Positions 25,459 to 36,796 of a DNA stretch of 64,000 nt are shown here, in pieces. The translations under genes and the position numbers were made by a program. The DNA comes from Vicia villosa (lineage: Eukaryota > Streptophyta > Magnoliopsida > Fabales > Fabaceae), in the NCBI RefSeq assembly GCF_029867415.1, contig NC_081180.1, positions 150,341,068 to 150,405,067 on the forward strand. The letters are read 5' to 3'. Position 1 is the stretch's first letter. Each line of letters begins with the position of its first letter. The notes beneath the pieces are model-generated. The model was not told the DNA's origin. It made no database searches and was given only the letters and a program-made list of their open reading frames with translations.

Positions 25459-25916
25459 TGGGGCCTCTCGAATATTAGAGAGTGTAAGTCCCACTTCTTT
25501 TCTTTTTGTACAGTTTTTCTTCAAACAGAATAAACTTTTCAAAATAACAAATTTTCAAACAACTTTCAAACAGTTGTACAAAAGCGAAACCTCGCGTCTG
25601 TAAATAAACAATCAACGATGTTTTGTAAATACCACGGGCCTCCACATAGGTATAAGTCCCAAGCCCTTTTGTACATACCCATTCCAGTACATGAAATTAG
25701 GTATTTCATTGTACACACACTGTTTTGTACATATCTCGATCAATTTGATTTTTAACTTTGAATAACAAACCAAAAATGAAGGTTTTTCTTTAAATCTTCC
25801 CAAAAATATACCATGGGCCTCCATGTAGGTATAAGTCCCAAGCCTTTGTAAAAACCTGTTTACATAGCTGTGAATAAACTCAAGCGGACCTCTCCCCGAG
25901 TGTAAGTCCCGAGCCC
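25459..25916 (+). repeat. Repeated GGGCCTC...TAAGTCCC hairpin module
   Basis: Four related blocks at 25459-25494, 25635-25665, 25813-25844 and 25884-25916. Each starts with a GGGCCTC or GGACCTC and ends about 17-20 bp later with TAAGTCCC, often followed by AGCCC, so GGG and CCC arms can pair. They lie in the transcribed leader part of the LTR. Confidence 0.65.
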
Positions 25917-27416
25917 CCGTGTATACAAATGGATCATGCTTACAGGTATATTTCCTTCATAAACTCCATTATATACACACACTTTGTCATACATATAATT
26001 GTTCATACCTGTTCATGTTTGTTCATACTTGTTCATGTTTGTTCATATGTGTGATATGTGTGCTTGTTCAACTTAGTACAACACTAGGTTCCCCATAGCC
26101 TCCTATTGGGCTTCGTGCAAAGAATCTCCACTAGTTTAGGTTAGGACATAGAGTATGGTTTCCCGGTGAAATTGCTCTAAGAGCTCAGACCAACTATACC
26201 ATGCCTCCCCTTGGGCTTTGTACAAACGAGTGACCCTCCCATAGCCTCCTCTTGGGCTTACAATGCAAGGACCCTGGATTGTCCCTCCCATAGCCTCCTC
26301 TTGGGCTTACAATACAAGGACCCTCGGATAGCCTCCTCTTGGGCTTCGTACAAGGACCCACGGGCTTCTTATAAGCACCCCAATATCCAAAACAAATACC
26401 CTAGGAGATTAGACATTTATCATCTCTATGATAGGAGTATCTCTTCTATATCATCACAAACAATCAAACTTATCAATCAAACCTTTTTTGCCACAAGGCT
26501 GGCTAATCAATCAAACCTTTTTTGCCACAAGGCTGGCTAATCAATCAAACCTTTTTGCCACAAGGCTGGCTAATCAATCAAACCGTTTTGCCACCATACT
26601 GGCTGATTAATCAAAGTTTTTTTGTCACAAGGCTGACTTCATTGAAACTTTTGCCACGAGGCTGGCTGATTAATTAAAACTTTTTGTCACAAGGCTGACT
26701 TCATTAAAAGTTTTTGCCACAAGGCTGGTTAAACAAAAACATCTTTATCATTCTAAGCGCCATAAGTGGCATGGCCCCGGGCTTATAATGAAAAGATTTT
26801 CAAACAAAAAAATCAAACAGATGTATGTGATGATATAGATTAGATACATCGAACATTTAGATGACATTTGTCTCTTATCCTTTGCTTCCACTAGCATAAG
26901 TGGGAACTACGATTGCTCTGACTTTCTCAACATCCCTTTGAGAATACGTAGGCACAAGGTCGATCCTTGGCGAGCAAAAATAAAACAAAAAAAAAACCAT
27001 TTAAACCTTAGCACCCGTAGACCCCGAGCTACAGATGCTCTGATTCCCTCTAGGGGATATGTATGCAGAGGATCGCGATGATCTTTGCGAGCATAATCAA
27101 ACAAACACCTTAGGTCCCACCTATTTCACAAGAACCTCCACCCTAACAAGAATGGAATAAATAAAGCAAAGAAACCTATAGAGTACTATAGATACGTTGG
27201 GTGCTAATACCTTCCCTTCGTATAACCAACCCTCTTACCCAAGATCTCTCCCCCACTTTTAAGGTTATTGCAACTTTTTTCCTTTTCCTCTTTTGGAAAC
27301 AATAAAAAGTTTGGTCCGTACAAAAGAAAAATCATTTTTTGAGCACTCGAGCCCAAAGAAGGCATCAGGTGTCTCATCCAAAATAAAGACAACGATTTTT
27401 CCCCGCGACAGAAAAA

Positions 27417-27434
27417 TGGCGACTTCACTGGGGA
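27417..27434 (+). promoter_or_regulatory. Ogre-1 primer binding site (left copy)
   Basis: TGGCGACTTCACTGGGGA starts six bases after the LTR end. Ogre elements are known to use a tRNA-Arg-type primer; the identity here is taken from that, not from a tRNA comparison. The same 18 bases recur at 30132-30149 and 56944-56961. Confidence 0.85.
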
Positions 27435-28207
27435 TTTTTCTTTTTATTGTTTCCAAAGAAAGGGTTATTTCTATTTGTTTTATTTTTATTTTGTTCTTGT
27501 TTGGTTCTTTGGTTCTGTTACTTGTGTGGATTCTGTTACAAGTGATACATTATGGACAAATCCTAACCCGGATTAAGTACACATAAGAAATTAGGTGGAG
27601 GGTATAGTCATGTGCAGGCGCACGTGAGAATCCTTCCGCTCAGTGGAGGTTCCTTGTTTGTAATATATGTTTAGCGAGTTAATTGCGAAGACATTATTGC
27701 TTTCATTGAACTGTAGAAGCTGAGAGACCGTAGAACCCCAACCCATCCTGGCCTTATTAGGTTGTGGTGCAGAAACTATTCAGGTGAAGACTTGGATTAG
27801 TTGTCATGCGGAGAACCACACAGACGAGTTTTTCTTGAGAATATTACTGGCTCATGAGTTTAATTGTGGAAAGCCGGTAATATCCGAAAGAAAAATGTAG
27901 ACTCTGACGTATCAGTAGAACATGTTGTGCAGGTGATTAACTAGAACTATCCCATTTTTGGTTCTCTGACCTCATGCTCGTGACGCTGGACCTTTGAACC
28001 TGTGTGTACCATGTATTTGTGTTGCCATTACCATGTCTGTATTACTATGTATGTGCTACCATGTATGCGTTACCATGTTTGAATATGTGGCATCCATCCA
28101 TCCACGCATTCATACATCCATAAAAAATAAAAAAATCTTTTTCCATAAAAACATGATTTTTCCAAAAATTTAGAGAATTTTCTTTGCAAACATTATAGGG
28201 TTAAGTT
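27435..28207 (+). other. Ogre-1 leader, left of assembly gap
   Basis: Untranslated leader between primer site and ORF1. Around 28005-28085 there is a series of ACCATGT-type words (upstream ATGs). It differs from the right-hand copy (30150-30923) at a few positions, for example GGGGATTTTT versus GGGGACCATC directly after the primer site, so the two are separate copies or haplotypes. Confidence 0.75.
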
Positions 28208-28462
28208 ATGGAAAAAAGGTATACCAAGAGGTACGGTTTCAAAGAGCCTAATGTGGAAAGACTGAAAGAGTTAGCATCTTTCGTACAAGATCCTTCTGAT
28301 TTTAGGAAAAGCCATGGAAAGCTTTTGCCTATTTTGAACACTCATGTTGATGAAGGGCTTCTCAAAACTCTGGTTCAGTTTTATGATCCCGTCTACCGGT
28401 GTTTTACCTTTCCAGACTATCAGTTGGTACCAGCCTTGGAAGAATATGCCAATCTTTTGGGT
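28208..28462 (+). pseudogene. Ogre ORF1, first 85 codons, cut by assembly gap
   Basis: The same ATG and first 85 codons as the intact ORF1 at 30924, with two visible base differences in 255 bp (one at about codon 26, one near codon 76). It runs directly into the N gap, so whether it is complete in the genome cannot be known from this window. Function as for ORF1 below. Confidence 0.8.
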
Positions 28463-28562
28463 NNNNNNNNNNNNNNNNNNNNNNNNNNNNNNNNNNNNNN
28501 NNNNNNNNNNNNNNNNNNNNNNNNNNNNNNNNNNNNNNNNNNNNNNNNNNNNNNNNNNNNNN
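28463..28562. other. Assembly gap, 100 N
   Basis: Exactly 100 N, the usual placeholder for a gap of unknown size. The left side stops inside ORF1; the right side starts inside an Ogre LTR. Confidence 1.
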
Positions 28563-30125
28563 TGGGCCTCCATGTAGGTATAAGTCCCAAGCCCTTTGTA
28601 AATACCTGTTTACATAGCTTTGAATAAACTCAAGCGGACCTCTCCCCGAGTGTAAGTCCCGAGCCCCTGTGTATACAAATGGATCATGCTTACAGGTATA
28701 TTTCCTTCATAAACTCCATTATATACACACACTTTGTCATATATATAATTGTTCATACCTGTTCATGTTTGTTCATACTTGTTCATGTTTGTTCATATGT
28801 GTGATATGTGTGCTTGTTCAACTTAGTACAACACTAGGTTCCCCATAGCCTCCTATTGGGCTTCGTGCAAAGAATCTCCACTAGTTTAGGTTAGGACATA
28901 GAGTATGGTTTCCCGGTGAAATCGCTCTAAGAGCTCAGACCAACTATACCATGCCTCCCCTTGGGCTTTGTACAAACGAGTGACCCTCCCATAGCCTCCT
29001 CTTGGGCTTACAATGCAAGGACCCTGGATTGTCCCTCCCATAGCCTCCTCTTGGGCTTACAATGCAAGGACCCTCGGATAGCCTCCTCTTGGGCTTCGTA
29101 CAAGGACCCACGGGCTTCTTATAAGCATCCCCAATATCCAAATCAAATACCCTAGGAGATTAGACATTTTTCATCTCTATGCTAGGAGTATCTCTTCTAT
29201 ATCATCACAAACAATCAATCAATCAATCAAACTTTTTTGCCACAAGGCTGGCTAATCAATCAAACTTTCTTTTTGCCACAAGGCTGGCTAATCAATCAAA
29301 CTGTTTTACCACCGTACTGGATGATTAATCAAAGTTTTTGTCACAAGGCTGACTTCATTGAAACTTTTGCCACGAGGCTGGCTGATTAATCAAAACTTTT
29401 TGTCACAAGGCTGACTTCATTAAAAGTTTTTGCCACAAGGCTGGTTAAACAACAAAAACATCTTTATCATTCTAAGCACCCTAAGTGGCATGGCCCCGGG
29501 CTTATAATGAAAAGATTTTCAAACAAAATCAAACAGATGTATGTGATGATATAGATTAGATACATCGAACATTTAGATGACATTTGTCTCTTTTCCTTTG
29601 CTTCCACTAGCATAAGTGGGAACTACGATTGCTCTGACTTTCTCAACATCCCTTTGAGAATACGTAGGCACAAGGTCGATCCTTGGCGAGCAAAACAAAA
29701 CAAAAAAAAAACCATTTAAACCTTAGCACCCGTAGACCCCGAGCTACAGATGCTCTGATTCCCTCTAAGGGATATGTATGCAGAGGATCGCGATGATCTT
29801 TGCGAGCATAATCAAACAAACACCTTAGGTCCCACCTATTTCACAAGAACCTCCACCATAACAAGAATGGAATAAATAAAACAAAGAAACCTATAGAGTA
29901 CTATAGATACGTTGGGTGCTAATACCTTCCCTTCGTATAACCAACCCTCTTACCCAAGATCTCTCCCCCACTTTTAAGGTTATTGCAACTTTTTTCCTTT
30001 TCCTCTTTTGGAAACAATAAAAAGTTTGGTCCGTACAAAAGAAAAATCATTTTTTGAGCACTCGAGCCCAAAGAAGGCATCAGGTGTCTCATCCCGAAAA
30101 AAGACAACGATTTTTCCCCGCGACA
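28563..30125 (+). mobile_element. Middle Ogre LTR, 3' part
   Basis: It corresponds to the last third of the Ogre-1 LTR (from about 25813) and ends CGCGACA at 30125. It shares several variants with the Ogre-2 LTR rather than with the Ogre-1 outer LTRs (for example CCCTTTGTAAATACC, AGCTTTGAATAAAC and CATCCCCAATATCCAAAT), so it is a different LTR lineage. Its 5' two-thirds is in the gap or absent. Confidence 0.9.
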
Positions 30126-30131
30126 GAAAAA

Positions 30132-30149
30132 TGGCGACTTCACTGGGGA
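30132..30149 (+). promoter_or_regulatory. Ogre-1 primer binding site (right copy)
   Basis: TGGCGACTTCACTGGGGA, six bases after the end of the middle LTR, identical to the other two copies in the window. Confidence 0.85.
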
Positions 30150-30923
30150 CCATCTTTTTATTGTTTCCAAAGAAAGGGTTATTTCTATTTGTTTTATTTT
30201 TATTATGTTCTTGTTTGGTTCTTTGGTTCTGTTACTTGTGTGGATTCTGTTACAAGTGATACATTATGGACAAATCCTAACCCGGATTAAGTACACATAA
30301 GAAATTAGGTGGAGGGTATAGTCATGTGCAGGCGCACGTGAGAATCCTTCCGCTCAGTGGAGGTTCCTTGTTTGTAATATATGTTTAGCGAGTTAATTGC
30401 GAAGACATTATTGCTTTCATTGAACTGTAGAAGCTGAGAGACCGTAGAACCCCAACCCATCCTGGCCTTATTAGGTTGTGGTGCAGAAACTATTCAGGTG
30501 AAGACTTGGATTAGTTGTCATGCGGAGAACCACACTCAGACGAGTTTTTCTTGAGAATATTACTGGCTCATGAGTTTAATTGTGGAAAGCCGGTAATATC
30601 CGAAAGAAAAATGTAGACTCTGACGTATCAGTAGAACATGTTGTGCAGGTGATTAACTAGAACTATCCCATTTTTGGTTCTCTGACCTCATGCTCGTGAC
30701 GCTGGACCTTTGAACCTGTGTGTACCATGTATTTGTGTTGCCATTACCATGTCTGTATTACCATGTATGTGCTACCATGTATGCTTTACCATGTTTGAAT
30801 ATGTGGCATCCATCCATCCACGCATTCATACATCCATAAAAAATAAAAAAATCTTTTTCCATAAAAACATGATTTTTCCAAAAATTTAGAGAATTTTCTT
30901 TGCAAACATTATAGGGTTAAGTT
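30150..30923 (+). other. Ogre-1 leader (right copy)
   Basis: About 770 bp untranslated leader to the ORF1 start. It holds several upstream ATGs in ACCATGT words (about 30722-30795), which would oppose simple scanning to ORF1. Confidence 0.75.
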
Positions 30924-32447
30924 ATGGAAAAAAGGTATACCAAGAGGTACGGTTTCAAAGAGCCTAATGTGGAAAGACTGAAAGAGTTAGCATCTTTTGT
31001 ACAAGATCCTTCTGATTTTAGGAAAAGCCATGGAAAGCTTTTGCCTATTTTGAACACTCATGTTGATGAAGGGCTTCTCAAAACTCTGGTTCAGTTTTAT
31101 GATCCCGTCTACCGGTGTTTTACCTTTCCAGACTATCAGTTGGTACCAACCTTGGAAGAATATGCCAATCTTTTGGGTATTCCTGTGTCTGACAAAATAC
31201 CTTTCAATGGTTTGGAAGCCATTCCTAAGTCACCAGTCATTGCAACAGGAACTCACTTGAAGAAATCTGAAGTAGAGAGTAATTGGACTACCAAAGGAAA
31301 CCTTCCAGGTTTGCCTTCACAGTTTCTAATAAAGAAAGCCTTTGACTTCATCGAGACTGGTAGCATGATAGCTTTTGAAGCTGTACTAGCCTTGCTCATC
31401 TATGGGTTGGTTTTGTTTCCCAATATCGACGACTTCGTTGATATCAATGCCATAAAGGTCTTTTTGAATGGAAATCCCGTTCCGACTCTGCTTGGTGACA
31501 TGTATTTCTCCGTCCATCATAGGAATCACCAAGGTGGTGGAATTATTGTATGTTGTGCACCTCTGTTGTTTAAATGGATTGTTTCACACTTACCTAAGTC
31601 TCCCATTTTCACGGAAAACCGGGAAGGTTTGCGATGGTCTCAAAGACTTATGTCTCTTACTAATAATGATATTCAGTGGTATACCTTGGCTCGCTGCGGT
31701 ACAGAAACCATTGAAAGCTGTGGAGAATTCGCCAACGTACCCCTCATTGGTACACAAGGAGGAATTAACTACAATCCAGTCCTAGCCCGACGACAACTCG
31801 GGTATGCAAATTCAACTAAACCCATTGGACCTACAGTGGAAAGTTACTTTTATCAGGAAGGAAATGATCCTCAGGGGTTGAAAACAAAAATGGTGAAAGC
31901 CTGGTACGACATCCGATGGAAAGAAAAAGGTGAGACAAAGAACTGTATCGCTACGAGCGCCTACACCTGTTGGGTAAGGAAAAGAGCAAGGGAGTTTCAA
32001 ATGCCTTATGATTATGAAAAACCCATGTTCCCTGTGGTGCCTCAACGACCCAACATTCCCACTATGGAGGAATACCAAGACACTTTGACCAAGATGAGGA
32101 TAGAGAAAGACGCTTGGAAAGAAAAGTTTCGAAGAACTGATGTGGAAAATAGAAAGTTGAAGAAACAAGTGAAAGAACACGAAGAAACTCTCTATTATCA
32201 GGATGGATGGCTCATGAACAAAGATGAGAAGATCCGTCGGAAAGATGCCGCAATCAGAAGATACATCAAAGAAAGCAAGAAAAAGCTTGAAGGCTCAACA
32301 AGCAACGCTCCGATACCTGACAATTGGAAGAATGTGGTTGACAAGCTGAGAGCTGAAAAGGCCGAGTTGAAAGCTCGCTATGGGAAAGAAATCATGAAGC
32401 TCAAGTTGCACAATGCATTTGGTTCTTCGTCTGATGAAGATGCTTAG
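30924..32447 (+). CDS. Ogre ORF1 protein, function unknown
   Basis: An intact 507-residue frame. An ORF upstream of gag is a hallmark of Ogre elements; its role is not established. The N-terminal half (roughly 1-370) is globular, with YRCFTFPDYQLVPTLEEY near residues 63-82, a motif also seen in plant mobile-domain-like proteins often found in transposons and in legume proteins of unknown function (from memory). Residues about 380-500 are charged and heptad-like (EKFRRTDVENRKLKKQV), so probably a coiled coil. The start is the first ATG of the frame; the Ogre-2 copy has four extra residues near the N-terminus and in the linker. Stop TAG is followed by a conserved double hairpin. Confidence 0.85.
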   Translation: MEKRYTKRYGFKEPNVERLKELASFVQDPSDFRKSHGKLLPILNTHVDEGLLKTLVQFYDPVYRCFTFPDYQLVPTLEEYANLLGIPVSDKIPFNGLEAIPKSPVIATGTHLKKSEVESNWTTKGNLPGLPSQFLIKKAFDFIETGSMIAFEAVLALLIYGLVLFPNIDDFVDINAIKVFLNGNPVPTLLGDMYFSVHHRNHQGGGIIVCCAPLLFKWIVSHLPKSPIFTENREGLRWSQRLMSLTNNDIQWYTLARCGTETIESCGEFANVPLIGTQGGINYNPVLARRQLGYANSTKPIGPTVESYFYQEGNDPQGLKTKMVKAWYDIRWKEKGETKNCIATSAYTCWVRKRAREFQMPYDYEKPMFPVVPQRPNIPTMEEYQDTLTKMRIEKDAWKEKFRRTDVENRKLKKQVKEHEETLYYQDGWLMNKDEKIRRKDAAIRRYIKESKKKLEGSTSNAPIPDNWKNVVDKLRAEKAELKARYGKEIMKLKLHNAFGSSSDEDA

Positions 32448-32485
32448 GATTTATTTAAATTTTCATGTATCATTTGATTCTGTAA

Positions 32486-32512
32486 GGAGCTACGCTCCAA
32501 TGTTGTAACATT
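32486..32512 (+). promoter_or_regulatory. Tandem hairpins after ORF1
   Basis: GGAGC-TAC-GCTCC (32486-32498) is followed at once by AATGT-TGTA-ACATT (32499-32512), both perfect inverted repeats, then AATAAA-like words at about 32525. Identical in Ogre-2 at 59337-59363. This could be a 3'-end/poly(A) signal for an ORF1-only RNA or a translational element. Confidence 0.55.
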
Positions 32513-32553
32513 TCCCATTATTGTAATAAAAAATGAATGAATAAAAGAATAGT

Positions 32554-32772
32554 TTGTGTTCAAATGTTTGCAAGGAAATAATCTTTAAAATGTTTGGAAA
32601 AATCATAAATTTCTTTTTGCATACATCATTCTGCATATCGAGTCTGTTGTATAGAGTCTTATCTTTTGGATCTTTCTCCAATAGATCGTCAAGCTGTCGC
32701 GTCTCAAAGTTTCTCGACCGCGCTCGCAATCAGATCACAGATACAATACTCGTTCAAACAGAAGAAGAGTAA
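32554..32772 (+). CDS. Short ORF between ORF1 and gag, stop overlaps gag start
   Basis: A 72-codon frame (60 codons if started at the second Met, 32590) that ends TAA at 32770-32772, so the last A is also the A of the gag ATG (TAATG). Ogre-2 has the 60-codon version at 59455-59637 with the same overlap. The predicted peptide has a hydrophobic segment (INFFLHTSFCISSLLY) and a basic C-terminal half; no family is recognised. The three base differences between copies within the shared 60 codons all change the amino acid, which argues against strong selection on the peptide. It may serve as a reinitiation device rather than a protein gene, or may be chance. Confidence 0.35.
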   Translation: MCSNVCKEIIFKMFGKIINFFLHTSFCISSLLYRVLSFGSFSNRSSSCRVSKFLDRARNQITDTILVQTEEE

Positions 32773-35700
32773 TGGAACACTCTGAACAAGAGAATATTGA
32801 GCTTCGTGGTACGGTGACCACCCTTCAGGAAAAGTTGGAAAGTCTCACTACTCTGGTTGACTCCTTAATGGCCGCACAAAATCAGCCGCCGCCACCCAAC
32901 AGTCAAGCAACGGTAACATCTGAAGTCACTACTCCAGTTTCTACAGTTGCGTTCGGTATTCCATCTTTCTCCATGCCAGAAGGTTGGGGCACGCCTTTCA
33001 GCTTTGGTACAGGATTTCGCCATAATTTCTCTGGGGTTCAAACAGCTACAACTGAAGCGCCTGCTGCACAAAGTTCACAGTTTACTCCAAATCAGGGGGT
33101 AACTTTTTCTCAAGTCACTATGGCACTTTCTCAGCCCACTATGACAGTTCCGACTCCTACGGTTCACACTGTTCCTTATGATGGCAATGAGATTTATCAT
33201 GATCAAGGTGATAGCACAAATCAGCGTAATCTTGTAGGAGATCTCCAAGAGCAGTTCAACAAGATTCAGCTGGAAGTCAAAGCTATTCGTGGAAAAGATT
33301 TGTTTGGAAAGAATGCCCAGGAGCTATGTTTGGTTCCCAGTGTACAAATACCAGCCAAGTTCAAGGTCCCAGACTTTGAGAAATACAAAGGAAGTTCTTG
33401 CCCACAAAGTCATCTTGTGATGTATGCCAGGAAGATGTCTACTTATGCAGATAATCATCAGTTGCTTATCCATTACTTTCAAGACAGTTTGACTGGTGCC
33501 GCACTGAAGTGGTACACAGGTTTGGATAGCACCAATATTCGAACTTTCAATGACTTAGGCGAGGCCTTTGTCCGACAATACAAGTATAACTCAGATATGG
33601 CTCCAGACAGAGATCAGCTTCGATCCATGGCTCAGAAAGACCATGAAACTTTCAAAGAGTATGCCCAACGATGGAGAGAAACTGCTGCTCAGATTAATCC
33701 ACCGTTAAAAGAAAAAGAGATGACAAAGATCTTCTTGAATACTCTCAGTCCGTTTTACTATGAACGCATGATTGCTAGTGCTCCAAGTGATTTCACCGAA
33801 ATGGTAAACATGGGGATGCGTCTAGAAGAAGGAGTCCGAACCGGACGTCTAACTAAAGAAGGTGGATCTTCAAGCGGAACCAAAAAGTTTGGAAGTGGTT
33901 TCCCAAAGAAGAAAGAACAAAGTGTTGACATGGTGTCCCAAGGGAAGCCAAGAGGAAATGTTAATCGTCAACGACAGGTAGCTGCTATCGCACCAGCCGT
34001 TAATACAACACCGAATCCGGGATTTACTCCGCAGTTTCAACAACAACAGCCTCGACAACAGGCTCAGCAGTTTAACAATAATCAGAATCGTGTACAAAGA
34101 GCTCCACAGTTTGATCCGATTCCAATGACCTACACAGAATTGTACCCTGCTTTGATTGAAAGAGGTCTTGTTCAGACTAAAGCACCACCACCAGTACCTG
34201 AGAAACTCCCATGGTGGTACAAAGCTGAGGTCTCATGCCCTTATCATCAAGGAGCGCCTGGCCATGATCTTGAACATTGCATAGCTTTGAAACATGAAGT
34301 TCAGAGGTTGGTAAGATCTAATCTCCTCTCTTTCAGAAATTTGAATCCAAATGTGCAAGCAAATCCGCTGCCCAATCATGGAGGGCATGTTGTAAACATG
34401 GTGTATGGATGTCCTGGTCCGTACCGAGTCTATAATATCAATTTCTCAAGAGCCAATTTGGTACAAATGCACGCCACTCTCTGTCGAGGGCAGAATTTTC
34501 GCCAGCATCACTATGGTTCCTGTAGCATATGTTGTGTAGATCCTCATGGATGTTCGATTGTGAGAAGAGATCTCCAAGTTCTGTTGGATAATGGTACTAT
34601 TCAGATCTACAGAAATAGGAATGAAAATGAAGTTAACATGATAGGATGCTATCCGCATGAGCTTTTAGTCTCAGATATCAACTCGGAAATGCCTACAGTT
34701 AACGTCATCGTTCCTCATTTCAACATGCCTGAGCGCATGGAAGTTACTTATAACAAGCCGAAGGTTCCTGTTGCTCCTTTGATCATTTGTCTACCTGGAC
34801 CTGTTCCCTATGACTCTGACAAGGCAGTTCCATACAATTACAATGCCACAATGATAAAGAATGGACAAGAAGTTCCTTTACCTACTCTTTCATCTGTCGT
34901 GAACATCGCTGATGTGAGTCGAGTAACAAGAAGTGGACGTGTGTATACTCCATTACCTCCGAAGCAACCTGTTGCTCCTGCGACCGGACAAAATTCTATC
35001 AGTACACCAGCAGGGAATCCTGTGGAAACTCCTGTCAGTAATACAAACACTGATGTTGGTCAATCCAGTGGAACCAATGTCAATCCTGACTTTGATGAAA
35101 TTTTGAAGCTTATCAAAAGAAGTGAATACAAGATTGTGGATCAGCTTATGCAGACTCCTTCAAAAATCTCAATACTTTCATTGCTGTTGAATTCAGAAGC
35201 CCACAGGGAAGCCCTGATGAGAGTTTTGGATCAAGCTTTTGTAGATCATGATGTGACTGTTGACCACTTTGATGGGATAATAGCCAACATAACAGCTTGT
35301 AACAATTTAAGCTTCTGTGATGAAGAACTCCCCGAGGAGGGTAGAAATCACAATCTTGCTTTGCACATTTCTATGAACTGTCAGTCAGACTCTTTGTCCA
35401 ATGTATTGGTAGACACCGGATCTTCCTTGAATGTGATGCCAAAGACGACTCTTGCTCGTTTGTCTTACCAAGGAATGCCTATGAAGTTCAGTGGTGTAGT
35501 TGTCAAAGCATTTGATGGATCGCGAAAATCTGTTATCGGCGAGGTCAACCTTCCCATGACAATTGGTCCACGTACATTTCAAATCACCTTCCAGGTCATG
35601 GACATTCAAGCTGCTTATAGCTGTTTGTTAGGACGACCATGGATCCATGAAGCAGGGGCAGTAACTTCTACGCTCCATCAAAAGTTAAAATTTGTAACAA

Positions 35701-36796
35701 ATGGAAAATTGGTAACGATAAGTGGAGAACAAGCCTTGATGGTGAGTCATTTGTCCAATTTCTCTTTTATCAGTGCCGATGATGTGGAAGGAACTCAGTT
35801 CCAAGGTCTCTCTTTAGAAGACGAATCTTCCAAAAAGAAAGCATCGATCTCTTCTTACAAAGAGGCGGTAAAAGTAGTGAAAGATGGAACTACCACTGGC
35901 TGGGGGCAAGTTGTGATCCCTACCAAGAATGAAACTAGAGCAGGTCTCGGATGTTCACCAACATTCTCAAACTGCACTAAGAAGGATGAAACCCTTCGTC
36001 CGATCAAAGAAACATTCATTAGTGGAGGGTTCCTTAACCCAATTCCTCAAGAGGTTAATGTCCTTATCGAAGAATGTATCGAAGAAGGTCTACCTGATCC
36101 TGAAGAAGAATGGAAATGTTATCTCAATGACTCGGGATACATATCTCAGGAAGAACCACATCCTCCTTCAGAGAAATCCAAAGGCAATGAAACTGAACCT
36201 GTTCCTGCAGAAATCTGGGACACCTTGGGACAACCAAGTGGAAAATTTGATTATATGGTGAAATATACAGCACCTGAAAGTTACAAGATTGCGATTGAGG
36301 ATATCCAACCAACTGGATGGGGAGATTCCTTTGAATATAATAGTCAACCAGAAGAGGCTTACCAATGCTCTCAATTTTCTCAGCAGCCTGAAATTACTGA
36401 AGATTTCGGCTTCAACGCATCTGCCAAGGTTTATAATCCTGAAGATGGTTATTATCACATAAATGCCATTTTTGAAGATGAAGGGGAAGATGATCCCGCA
36501 ACCGACTCAGAAAGTGTTGCTGACAATGAGTCTCTTCATCCTGAAGACTGGGAAATACATCCTGAAAATTCTGAAGATTGTGACTCATCTTATGCTCTTC
36601 AAGAAGTAGAAGAAGACCGTTTCAACTCTACAAAGAACAAGGGTGACAAACCAGGACCTTCAAATCCTGCTCGACCAGCGGTCAATGTCAATACTGAAGA
36701 TAACTCTGGGGAGAATTTTCCTGAATACATAATACACAGAGGAGTTCGTTGCTACTGGAAAGCTGTCGACGTTCCGAATGTTGTTCGCCGCTCAAA
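32772..36796 (+). CDS. gag-pro: Ogre Gag-protease polyprotein (exon 1 of gag-pol)
   Basis: A 1342-residue open frame (unspliced stop 36798-36800). Residues about 1-200 are Q/P/T-rich. Residues about 200-340 are a retrotransposon Gag core (ALKWYTGL, FVRQYKYN, NTLSPFYYERM). A zinc-knuckle variant CX2HX5HX4C starts at residue 489. The aspartic protease active site is LVDTGSSLNVMP with Asp at residue 881, and LLGRPWIHEAGAV follows at about 952. GWGQVV ... RAGLGC after the protease looks like a weak G-patch. The last 250 residues are acidic. Gag builds the particle and protease matures it. Splicing at 36797 would fuse this frame to pol. Intact, 1342 residues in both Ogres. Confidence 0.9.

Larger units (their letters stand above)
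22398..27410 (+). mobile_element. Ogre-1 5' LTR
   Basis: A 5013-bp LTR from TGTCATACCCC to CCCGCGACA, preceded by target duplication ATATG (22393-22397); the matching ATATG is at 47680-47684. It differs from the 3' LTR (42666-47679) at only about ten places by eye, so insertion was recent. A TATA box is at 23973. A tRNA-like A/B-box block lies at 24935-24988, a hairpin module repeated four times at 25459-25916, and tandem repeats at 26095-26370 (CATAGCCTCCTCTTGGGCTT) and 26460-26735 (TTGCCACAAGGCTGGCTAAT). Short frames in the LTR recur in every copy because the DNA is repeated; none looks like a protein. Confidence 0.95.

Noticed and set aside
26211..26610. Repetitive frames (SSWAYNARTLDCPSHS type) in Ogre LTRs, recurring at 28961, 46479 and 55771
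   Set aside because: They arise from tandem repeats in LTR DNA and recur only because the LTR does.
28271..28627. Frames crossing the N gap
   Set aside because: The gap is a placeholder, so any frame through it is an artefact.
31812..32180. 122-codon minus-strand frame
   Set aside because: A shadow of the ORF1 coding strand; a similar antisense stretch occurs in Ogre-2 but is shorter and not conserved as a frame.
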